Source: Anaerolineales bacterium UBA2200 (GTDB lineage: Bacteria > Chloroflexota > Anaerolineae > UBA2200). From it: 10,520 bases of DNA. The stretch lies in contig DCVA01000050.1 in assembly GCA_002327925.1 (NCBI GenBank), forward strand, positions 1 to 10,520, written 5' to 3'. A program made the translations under genes and the position numbers. The notes under the pieces were generated by a model, which saw only the letters and a list, made by a program, of their open reading frames with translations, had not been told where the DNA came from and did not search any database. This document shows, in pieces, positions 1 to 5,492 of this stretch (the stretch's first letter is position 1; each line of letters starts with the position of its first letter).

Positions 1-102
1 CAGCATGTCCTGAACGGCCGCTCTGCTCAGTAGTCCCTGGCAGTATCCATGCAACAGCATCCTGACCTGCTCATCTGTAAAGCGCTTGTGTACCTGGGCC
101 AC
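1..102 (-). CDS. Transposase N-terminus (integrase-core type), cut by window edge
   Basis: Only the first 34 codons are inside the window; the gene continues off the left edge. Read on the minus strand from a GTG at 102, the peptide starts VAQVHKRFTDEQVRMLLHGY and continues CQGLLSRAAVQDML. This resembles the helix-turn-helix beginning of DDE integrase-core transposases of the IS21/IS481 kind; the family is from recall and not certain. The GTG start is well supported: AAGGAGG lies five bases upstream. The next upstream bases, 145-200, hold repeats that look like the end of the same element, so the gene reads away from the lacI-type regulator. No catalytic DDE residues can be seen because they lie outside the window, and whether the element is intact cannot be judged. 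Confidence 0.6.
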   Translation of the reverse strand, partial: MAQVHKRFTDEQVRMLLHGYCQGLLSRAAVQDML

Positions 103-144
103 GGGTTCCTCCTTGAGATGTGGTCAAGGACTCTACCATGACCA

Positions 145-200
145 GTCCAGTTTTCAAGCGGAAAGTGTCCAGCTTTCAGCCCTAAAGTGTCCAGTTTTCA
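145..200. repeat. Three iterated repeats at the end of an insertion sequence
   Basis: The 12-mer GTCCAGTTTTCA occurs at 145-156 and 189-200, with a one-base variant (GTCCAGCTTTCA) at 167-178. The spacing is exactly 22 bp, about two helical turns. Such arrays at element ends are typical transposase binding sites, well known in IS21-type elements. Read inward on the minus strand the outermost copy begins TGAAAACTGGACACTTT, so the element boundary is probably at or near base 200. The outer copy is also flanked by a 7-bp inverted repeat, CTAAAGT at 182-188 and ACTTTAG at 201-207. Confidence 0.6.
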
Positions 201-228
201 ACTTTAGATGACAGCCCGAAATTGGCCC

Positions 229-257
229 TTGACAAACCAAGCCGAGTGTGCCATAGT
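229..257 (+). promoter_or_regulatory. Sigma70-type promoter of the LacI-family regulator gene
   Basis: A perfect -35 box TTGACA (229-234) is followed after 17 bp by CATAGT (252-257, four of six matches to TATAAT). The predicted transcription start is near 264, which places the first operator (263-276) directly over the start site. The promoter sits just outside the insertion-sequence end, so it appears native to the regulator rather than supplied by the element. Confidence 0.55.
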
Positions 258-262
258 GGCTA

Positions 263-276
263 TGAGAGCGTTCCCA
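263..276. promoter_or_regulatory. Operator 1 (imperfect CebR/CelR-like LacI-family site)
   Basis: TGAGAGCGTTCCCA matches TGGGAGCGCTCCCA at 12 of 14 positions and keeps the central CG typical of LacI-family operators. It overlaps the predicted transcription start, a good position for repression. Its start is 74 bp from that of the perfect copy at 337-350, close to seven helical turns, so a looped complex is possible (inference). Confidence 0.55.
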
Positions 277-300
277 TCCGGGCGTTGTTGCCATCGATCC

Positions 301-320
301 AACCCCCTGTGCCGGGGGTT
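301..320 (+). promoter_or_regulatory. Leader hairpin between the two operators
   Basis: AACCCCC (301-307) and GGGGGTT (314-320) form a perfect 7-bp stem with a six-base loop in the predicted 5' leader of the regulator gene. It is followed by TTATAATGG, not a T-run, so a classic intrinsic terminator is doubtful. It may be an mRNA structure only. Confidence 0.35.
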
Positions 321-336
321 TATAATGGCCAGGGCG

Positions 337-350
337 TGGGAGCGCTCCCA
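337..350. promoter_or_regulatory. Operator 2 (perfect CebR/CelR-type palindrome)
   Basis: TGGGAGCGCTCCCA is a perfect 14-bp palindrome. From established knowledge it is identical to the site bound by actinobacterial cellobiose/cellooligosaccharide repressors CebR (Streptomyces) and CelR (Thermobifida). It ends just before the ribosome binding site of the LacI-family gene, so it probably mediates autoregulation of that gene. Confidence 0.7.
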
Positions 351-363
351 TGAAGGACCGCCG

Positions 364-1386
364 ATGCCGCTGACTCTCGAAGAGATAGGCAAACTGGCCG
401 GAGTTTCCCGCTCCACCGTCTCGCGCGTGGTCAATGGCAGCGCCAACGTGAGCGAGGTGGTGCGCGAGCGGGTAGGCCAGGTGATCCATCAGACGGGCTA
501 CCACCCCCATGCCGCGGCTCGCAGTCTCGTTACCCACCGCACTCGCGTAATCGGCGTGGTTATCCCCGAAGCGCTGACCAAGCTGTTCACTGACCCATTC
601 TTTCCCCTGCTGCTTCGCGGTGTAACCGAAACCTGCAACAGTCATGACTATCACCTCATGCTCTCCCTCTTCAGTGGCCCGGACGGCCAGTTCGATATGC
701 ATCGCCGCGTTATCCGCAGCGGCTACCTTGACGGCGTGATCATGGCCTCGACTCGCCTGGATGACCCGCTCGTCGCGCGATTGCTGCAGGACAAGGTCGC
801 TCTCGTGATGGTCGGACGTCACCCGGACGAGCGCGTCAATTATGTCGACACGGACAATCTGGGTGCCGCTCGCATGGCTACCGAGCACCTGATCCGCCTG
901 GGCCACAAGAAGATCGCCACTCTCACCGGCCCGCTGAACATGCTTCAGGCCCAGGATCGAGTCGCCGGGTTCCGCCAGGCGATGGACGCTCACCGGTATA
1001 GCCTGCCCGAAAGTCTCGTCGTGGAGGGGGACTTTACCGAGGGCTCCGGATACGAGGGCATGACCCGCCTGCTCGCCGTGCGGCCAAGTGCGGTGTTTGC
1101 GGCCAGCGACGCCATGGCCGTCGGCGCACTCAAGGCCATCCGTCATGCAGGTCTTCGGGTGCCGGACGACATAGCTCTGGTCGGGTTTGACGATGTTCCC
1201 ATCGCCGAGGCCATCGAGCCGGCGCTGACTACCGTTCGCCAGCCAATTGAACGGCTCGGATCCATGGCCACAGAACTTCTTCTCACCTTGATCGAGGCAG
1301 GCTCATCGGAGGAGCCCCGGCTCGTGCAGAGGATCGTATTGCCCGCAGAACTGATCGTGCGTCAGTCCTGCGGTGCGCTACGTTGA
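364..1386 (+). CDS. LacI-family transcriptional regulator
   Basis: A 340-residue protein of normal LacI/GalR length. Residues 3-25 form the N-terminal helix-turn-helix (LTLEEIGKLAGVSRSTVSRVVNG), followed by the hinge region and, from about residue 58, a periplasmic-binding-protein-like effector domain (VIGVVIPE; DTDNLGAARMATEHLIRLGH; ASDAMAVGALKAIR; PDDIALVGFDD). The family represses sugar-utilisation genes and lets go on binding a sugar. The ATG at 364 is preferred over in-frame ATGs at 208 and 325: an AAGGA lies about seven bases upstream and the protein then starts at the HTH as in relatives. The two operators (263-276, 337-350) lie in its own promoter and leader, so autoregulation is likely. 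The sequence identity of the operator with CebR/CelR sites suggests a beta-glucoside or cellooligosaccharide effector; this is inference. The remnant of a binding lipoprotein downstream fits that role. Confidence 0.93.
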   Translation: MPLTLEEIGKLAGVSRSTVSRVVNGSANVSEVVRERVGQVIHQTGYHPHAAARSLVTHRTRVIGVVIPEALTKLFTDPFFPLLLRGVTETCNSHDYHLMLSLFSGPDGQFDMHRRVIRSGYLDGVIMASTRLDDPLVARLLQDKVALVMVGRHPDERVNYVDTDNLGAARMATEHLIRLGHKKIATLTGPLNMLQAQDRVAGFRQAMDAHRYSLPESLVVEGDFTEGSGYEGMTRLLAVRPSAVFAASDAMAVGALKAIRHAGLRVPDDIALVGFDDVPIAEAIEPALTTVRQPIERLGSMATELLLTLIEAGSSEEPRLVQRIVLPAELIVRQSCGALR

Positions 1387-1716
1387 TCCGGGGCAGACCC
1401 CCGGAACGGCAAGCGCTTGTGGTTGTTTTTCTGGGAGGAAGACCAGTAGAGGGAGACACGGGCTATCCTGGCAGAGAGCCGCGTCTCCCTCCACAAGAAG
1501 GAGCGTCCGGAGATTGCCCGCCGTTTGTGGAACAGGCCGCCTCGGCCACTCGCATTTGTTGATTGTACCATCGAACCGCCGAGACAGCGAATGGCTCAAG
1601 GGGGCGCCGATGCTGGGCGCAGTGGCGACCAGGGGACGCAAGGAGGTGAACTCAGGCAGACGACAGGTTCGTGAATCGGTTCCGCGACCCTTGATTACTC
1701 TAAGGAGGAGTAAACA
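1387..1716. other. 330-bp intergenic region between regulator and binding-protein remnant
   Basis: No convincing gene is seen here. It contains a hairpin right after the regulator stop (CCGGGG 1388-1393 with CCCCGG 1399-1404; no T-run follows directly, but five Ts occur near 1426-1430), a 10-bp palindrome CAAGCGCTTG with LacI-like central CG at 1410-1419, and an imperfect hairpin between GGGAGAC (1451-1457) and GTCTCCC (1483-1489), with GGCT/AGCC pairing inside it. No good -35/-10 pair stands out, although a 330-bp gap usually holds a promoter. Confidence 0.45.
1702..1708 (+). promoter_or_regulatory. Strong ribosome binding site of the binding lipoprotein
   Basis: AAGGAGG, a full Shine-Dalgarno match, eight bases before the ATG at 1717. 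It fixes the start of the lipoprotein and indicates that the gene was once strongly translated. Confidence 0.8.
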
Positions 1717-2253
1717 ATGAAGCGTGCCTTGTTCGCTACTGCTGTTTGTCTCATGGTTGTCTCTCTCGTGCTTGCGTCTTGCTCGCCGGCCGCCGTACCG
1801 ACGCCGCAGATCATCACCAAGGTGGAGACCAAGATCGTCGAGAAGATCGTCGAGGTGACTCCGGTGCCCCCGCCGGTCACGGCCGGGTCCCTGCCCCGCA
1901 ACGAGACCCTGTACTTCAATGGCCAACAATGGGGTCCGGTTGTTGGCTGGAACCCGTATTCCTCCAACAACAACAATGCGATGACTCAAGCCCAGCAGGA
2001 CAACACGCGCGTCACGATGTTCGAGTCCCCGTACTTCCACCCTGCTCCATGGCCCGGGAGAGCCATCCCTCCGCCTCGTCAAAGCGCCCCTCGCTGGCAC
2101 CGAGGTGCGCCAGGTCCAAATACAGATCCGCGCCAAAGCGCAGGTGCTGAGTCTGCCTCATCAGCTCCTCGGCAGCCTCCAGCTCGCACCTGGCTTGGTC
2201 AAAACGCCCCACCGACTCGTAGGCCACTCCCAGCGCTCGCCTGGCGCCCATGA
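1717..2253 (+). pseudogene. Truncated ABC-transporter substrate-binding lipoprotein (family 5 type)
   Basis: Only residues 1-106 (to about base 2034) look like a real protein; the frame stays open to 2253, but that part is antisense to the TPR gene and rich in Pro/Arg/Ser, so it is not native. The start has a lipoprotein signal peptide (MKRALFATAV..., lipobox LASC, Cys22), a flexible linker of IVEKIVEVTPVP type, and then the start of a mature binding domain, ETLYFNGQQWGPVVGWNPYS. That opening recalls family-5 extracellular solute-binding proteins (oligopeptide/nickel superfamily), some of which bind cellobiose-type oligosaccharides; the substrate is inferred. Intact relatives have 500 or more residues, so about four fifths is missing. 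No permease or ATPase genes follow. It lies downstream of the LacI-type regulator on the same strand and was probably its target. Confidence 0.75.
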
Positions 2254-2818
2254 CGCGGCTGACCACTGCGCAGGAGCGGGCCGCTTTCCGCGCGAGTTCC
2301 AACTCCTCAACCGCCCTCTGCCACTCTCCCAGGTCCAGCAGCAACTCCCCTTTCGTCTGCCGAAGCAGGGCCTCGCCGGCCACGCTGCCAATCGCCCGCG
2401 CCACCTCCAGCCCTTCTTGCAGCCGTTCCACCGCGCGTCCGGTGAGTCCCCTCTGCCGGCAGCAGTCGCCAACATTGTTGCACGCCTGGGCGATGCGCGG
2501 CAGGTCTCCAAGTTTGCGGTAGAGCTCCAGACTGCGTTCGTTGCACTCGAGCGAAGTTCGGTGCTCGTGCTTCTGGCTGGCGATGATCCCCAGTATGCGG
2601 TAGGCGTCCGCCCGCCCCAGGGTATCCCCCGCTTGCTGCGCCACCTGCATGCTGAGCCTGGCCTGACGCTCGGCATCCTGCAGTTCGTTGCGGGATAGCA
2701 ACAGGTAGGCCAGTCCATAGTCCACCCGGCTCGACTCAGCCAGCGCCGGCTGCTTGTCCAGCCGCAGGAGGGCTTTCTCATAGAGGGCCTGCGCCTCGTC
2801 CATCCTGCCGCTCAGCAC
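2012..2818 (-). CDS. Fragment 3: TPR C-terminus, truncated
   Basis: A helical-repeat segment of about 260 residues with at least five TPR-like units, for example DEAQALYEKALLRL, DAERQARLSMQVAQQAGD, GRAVERLQEGLEVARAIG, QRAVEELELARKAARS and DEAEGWLSRAMEQGG. It carries on from fragment 2 in a different frame: the upstream in-frame reading RKLAALCVLSGRMDEA is natural protein and continues across the nominal start. TPRs in this family are thought to sense partners or signals for the cyclase/ATPase part. The last eight codons (STGTRTS and stop, 2035-2012) are the antisense of the binding-lipoprotein gene, so the natural C-terminus is missing; one or more TPRs may be lost. Confidence 0.75.
   Translation of the reverse strand: MLSGRMDEAQALYEKALLRLDKQPALAESSRVDYGLAYLLLSRNELQDAERQARLSMQVAQQAGDTLGRADAYRILGIIASQKHEHRTSLECNERSLELYRKLGDLPRIAQACNNVGDCCRQRGLTGRAVERLQEGLEVARAIGSVAGEALLRQTKGELLLDLGEWQRAVEELELARKAARSCAVVSRVMGARRALGVAYESVGRFDQARCELEAAEELMRQTQHLRFGADLYLDLAHLGASEGRFDEAEGWLSRAMEQGGSTGTRTS
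2034..2036. other. Breakpoint joining two truncated convergent genes
   Basis: The recognisable part of the plus-strand lipoprotein ends at Tyr106 (2032-2034). The recognisable TPR sequence on the minus strand (…SRAMEQGG) ends at 2036. After these points each frame merely reads the antisense of the other gene. There is no space between the two genes, no terminator and no insertion element at the join. This indicates a deletion or inversion junction, or a misassembly. Confidence 0.6.
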
Positions 2819-3804
2819 GCACAGTGCGGCCAGCTTGCGCGCCGCCGCGCCGCCTCCTCCGCTCCCCGCGCCGATTGCAGGAACTCACGGTAGTGCCCCA
2901 GCGCATCTTCCTGCCGCGAAAGGTGCTCGTAGTACACATCGCCGAGTCGTTCGTGAATGACATGCTCCGGCACGCCGGCGCTGACGCCCGCGGTCGACAC
3001 CAGCCGCAACGCCGCCTCGTAATGCTCGATGGCTTGCCAGCTTGCGCCCAGGTGGCTTGCCCTCTCCCCCGCCCGCATCAGATAGCGCGTCGCCTGCAAC
3101 GGCTCTTCGGCGCGCTGCCAGTGCAGGGCCAGCAGCTCGACCAGCTCGTCGCTGCGGTCAGCGTAGAGCCGTTCGATGGCCTTGGCGACCCGTCTGTGAT
3201 ACTGCCTGCGCTCTTTCAGCAGCAAACCGTTGTAGGCCGCCTCGCGCGTCAGCTCGTGCTTAAAGATGTAGTCTGCCTGCGGGCCGGCTGTTCGCTCGCG
3301 GATCAGCTCCTGGTGCTGCAAAGCCAGCAAGTGCGGCTCCAACTGGGCCTCCCCTGCCGTGATCTCAGCCAGTACCCGCGCTGGGAAGATGCGGCCGATC
3401 ACCGCGGCGATCTGCAGCACTCGTCTGGTCTCCTCCGGCAGGGCATCGATGCGCGCCGTGAGAACGCCAGTGAGGGTCTCCGGAATCGGCAGCGAACCCT
3501 GGGGGCTCGAGGCTCGCCACTCACCCCCCTGCTCATCGTGTGTGATCACTCCCTGGTCGATCAGCGACCGGATTACTTCTTCAATGTAGAAGGGATTGCC
3601 CTCGGCGCGGCTCAGTATGCGCTCACGCAGACTGACGGGGAGACCCTCCACACCAAGGAGATTGCTGAGCAGTGTTTGACCATCCCGCTCTGAGAGGGGT
3701 TCCAGGTCGATGCGCACAGGAGGGGCCCCGCGGGTTTGTGCTGCGTCCGTGAGGAGGCGCAATGCTCCATGGTCGCGCACGGCCCGCATCACACAAATCA
3801 GCAA
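2812..3804 (-). CDS. Fragment 2: C-half of the ATPase, winged helix and first TPRs
   Basis: This frame continues fragment 1 with a one-base offset: LLLICVMRAVRD is the beta-strand expected after the Walker B region of the ATPase. It goes on with LSRAEGNPFYIEEVIRSLID, typical of the ATPase arm, then ETLTGVLTARIDALPEETRR and VLQIAAVIGRIFPARVLAEI (winged-helix-like), FKHELTREAAYNGLLLKERR, and helical repeats (WQAIEHYEAALRLV, EDALGHYREFLQSA) of TPR type. No plausible ribosome binding site precedes it, so it is not an independent gene; the TTG at 3804 is simply where the frame can open. The last ~7 residues (…ASWPHCAC) are read-through after the second frameshift. Confidence 0.75.
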   Translation of the reverse strand: MLICVMRAVRDHGALRLLTDAAQTRGAPPVRIDLEPLSERDGQTLLSNLLGVEGLPVSLRERILSRAEGNPFYIEEVIRSLIDQGVITHDEQGGEWRASSPQGSLPIPETLTGVLTARIDALPEETRRVLQIAAVIGRIFPARVLAEITAGEAQLEPHLLALQHQELIRERTAGPQADYIFKHELTREAAYNGLLLKERRQYHRRVAKAIERLYADRSDELVELLALHWQRAEEPLQATRYLMRAGERASHLGASWQAIEHYEAALRLVSTAGVSAGVPEHVIHERLGDVYYEHLSRQEDALGHYREFLQSARGAEEAARRRASWPHCAC

Positions 3805-5243
3805 CAGAGGGACCCGGAGAACCAGGGCCGTAGCCTCTCGAGTAGCTGGAGTGAGGTCGCGTCGGCCCAGTGCAAATCCTCGTTCACGATGACCAACGGC
3901 TGCTCGAGCGCTGCGCTCTCCAGCAGTCTCTCCACGGCTCGAAAGGTTCGCGTCTGGGGTCTTTGCCCCTCGAGGTCATCCGGCTTGACTGCTGGTTCAT
4001 CCTCCTCCCGCAGGGAGAGCATGCGCGCCACATAGGGATAGACCTCGGCCATACCCTGCGGGCAAAGCCGGGCGACGCTCTTCTGGAGAATCCGACGCAC
4101 CGCCTCCGGGCCGTCGTGCTGAGTCACTCCGAGAAGCCCGCGAAGCACGTCCCGCCACAGCTGGAAGGCCACCGCCGTGCCGTAGGAGAGACAGCGGCCC
4201 TCGACCCAGAGCAGCCTCACGGGGCCAGCCGCAGCCAGCGCATCGTTTCGCACCTCCGCGACAAGGCGCGATTTGCCCAGCCCTGCCTCGCCGATGACCA
4301 TTACCAGGCCGCCGGTTCCGCGCCGCAGCCTGTCGACCGCTACGCTGAGCGCCCGGAGCTCGCGCTCCCGCCCGACCAGCGGCGAGTCCAACCCGACTAT
4401 GCCGCGAGCCTTGTTGTGAACCTGCCGCGCGGCAAGTACTCTGTACGCGACCGTGGGCTCGCTCTTGCCCCTGAGCTGCAGAGGGCCAACCTTCTGCACG
4501 TCGAAGAGAGGGGCGACGAGCCTGTGCGTACTGGGAGCAATCAGCACTGTCCCTGGCTCGGCGCATTGCTCCATCCGCGCCGCGAGGTTGATGGCATCGC
4601 CGACAGCCGTGTAGGCCACCCTGAGGTTTGTGCCAACCTCGCCCACCACCACCAATCCGGTGTTGATGCCTACCCGCACGTTGAACCCGGCAATTCGACG
4701 CTCCACCTCGAGACGCTTTGCGTATTCCTGAGCACCGGTCACGATCTCCAGCCCGGCGCGGCAGGCCCTCTCCGCGTCATCCTCGTGGGCGATGGGTGCA
4801 CCAAAGAAGGCCAGGATGGCATCACCCATAAGCTGGGCCAGAGTGCCTTCGTAGCGGTAAACCGGGGTGATGAGGAACTCGAAGACACCGTCGAGGATTT
4901 CCTTGACTTCTTCCGGGTCAAGCTTTTCGGCGATGGCCGTCGAACCCTTGACATCGCAGAAGAGGATGGTGACGGTGCGCCGTTCGTCGCGGGGCTGGCC
5001 ACGAGTGGCCAGAAGACGATCGGCATACTCCTTCGGAACCAGACGAGTGAGGCGCCGCAGCGCCAGCTCCACGGGGCTCGACATACCGGGCGCTGCCACG
5101 GCCGCGCCGCAGCGGTCACAAAATCGTGCCCCTGGGCGCAGCGGCCGGCCGCAGCGCTGACAGGCCGCAGCCAGCAGTGCTCCGCACGTTGCACAGCGAG
5201 TTGCGTCGGCACGAACCTTCGCCTGACAGGCCGGACACAACAT
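3798..5243 (-). CDS. Fragment 1: double zinc ribbon, adenylate/guanylate cyclase domain and ATPase N-half
   Basis: 481 residues from the ATG at 5243. Two CxxC...CxxC zinc ribbons come first (CPAC/CATC and CQRC/CDRC, residues ~3-47). A class III cyclase domain follows (~90-270): the metal-binding aspartates are in FCDVKGST (Asp97) and LMGDAILAFFG (Asp141), and GDAINLAARM supplies the expected Asn/Arg. It would make cAMP or cGMP from the nucleotide triphosphate; specificity is not clear from the sequence. An ATPase domain begins near 290 (SPLVGRERELRAL), with Walker A GEAGLGKS (~318-325) and Walker B-like LVIVNEDLHWAD (~450-461), where Asn replaces the usual hydrophobic residue before the acidic pair. 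The last ~12 residues (…RPWFSGSLCC) are out-of-frame read-through after the frameshift. No membrane segment is visible, so it is probably cytoplasmic. Confidence 0.85.
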   Translation of the reverse strand: MLCPACQAKVRADATRCATCGALLAAACQRCGRPLRPGARFCDRCGAAVAAPGMSSPVELALRRLTRLVPKEYADRLLATRGQPRDERRTVTILFCDVKGSTAIAEKLDPEEVKEILDGVFEFLITPVYRYEGTLAQLMGDAILAFFGAPIAHEDDAERACRAGLEIVTGAQEYAKRLEVERRIAGFNVRVGINTGLVVVGEVGTNLRVAYTAVGDAINLAARMEQCAEPGTVLIAPSTHRLVAPLFDVQKVGPLQLRGKSEPTVAYRVLAARQVHNKARGIVGLDSPLVGRERELRALSVAVDRLRRGTGGLVMVIGEAGLGKSRLVAEVRNDALAAAGPVRLLWVEGRCLSYGTAVAFQLWRDVLRGLLGVTQHDGPEAVRRILQKSVARLCPQGMAEVYPYVARMLSLREEDEPAVKPDDLEGQRPQTRTFRAVERLLESAALEQPLVIVNEDLHWADATSLQLLERLRPWFSGSLCC

Positions 5244-5388
5244 CGTGCCCCCAAGCCCCAACCCTCACTGTCCGATGCCGCGCGAGAGACCGCCGGAGAC
5301 AGTGAGCGGTCGAGAGCCGGCCACCTCGGCCGTCCAACAGAACCGACAAGCAGGCGCGCTCCAACCAACCCGGACGACGACCGTTCCT

Positions 5389-5417
5389 ATCATACCGCGA
5401 CAGGGCGCCTGCCGCAA
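5389..5417 (-). promoter_or_regulatory. Possible promoter of the cyclase/ATPase gene
   Basis: On the minus strand TTGCGG (5417-5412, three of six matches) and TATGAT (5394-5389, five of six) are 17 bp apart. The predicted transcript would start near 5382 and have a leader of about 139 bases before the ATG at 5243. The weak -35 makes this tentative. Confidence 0.35.
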
Positions 5418-5419
5418 AC

Positions 5420-5446
5420 GCTCCCCACCGTGTCGCACCGGGGAGC
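5420..5446 (-). terminator. Hairpin between the methyltransferase and cyclase genes
   Basis: GCTCCCC (5420-5426) and GGGGAGC (5440-5446) form a 7-bp stem with a 13-base loop, 47 bases after the methyltransferase stop. On the minus strand it is followed by GTTTGCGG, a poor U-tract, so termination is uncertain. It could end the VOC-mgsA-lipoprotein-methyltransferase transcript just before the candidate promoter of the cyclase gene. Confidence 0.3.
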
Positions 5447-5492
5447 CCCAACGACGAGGCGTCTCGCCGCTCAGCCCGCCGTCTTGAGCAGC

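Larger units (their letters stand above)
2012..5243 (-). pseudogene. Zinc-ribbon / class III cyclase / AAA ATPase / TPR protein, broken by two frameshifts
   Basis: Three consecutive open frames on the minus strand together encode one protein of about 1,080 residues in the order double zinc ribbon, class III nucleotide cyclase, STAND-like ATPase, winged-helix region and TPRs. This order is known for large cyclase-ATPase regulators. The frame is lost between about 3840 and 3815 (just after the Walker B region) and again between about 2850 and 2820 (early in the TPRs). Each break fits one missing base, and homology resumes immediately in the next frame. The C-terminus is also cut at about 2036. 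The start is the ATG at 5243; a TTG six codons upstream is less likely. Either this is a decaying gene or the assembly has single-base errors. The three fragments are described separately. Confidence 0.75.

Noticed and set aside
321..326. TATAAT as the main -10 box of the regulator gene
   Set aside because: No acceptable -35 box at 16-18 bp upstream; TTGACA/CATAGT at 229-257 is better spaced.
208..363. Longer regulator reading frame starting at ATG 208 or 325
   Set aside because: It would run through the promoter and both operators. The ATG at 364 has a Shine-Dalgarno and gives a normal LacI-family N-terminus.
154..1146. 330-codon minus-strand frame opposite the regulator
   Set aside because: It overlaps a clear LacI-family gene and the insertion-sequence repeats, with no domain recognised.
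1378..2136. 252-codon minus-strand frame across the lacI-lipoprotein gap
   Set aside because: Low-complexity Arg/Gly/Leu-rich translation, antisense to the lipoprotein, no Shine-Dalgarno or known motif.
2036..2253. C-terminal 72 codons of the lipoprotein frame as native protein
   Set aside because: They are the exact antisense of a TPR-coding stretch and have Pro/Arg/Ser-rich composition unlike solute-binding proteins.
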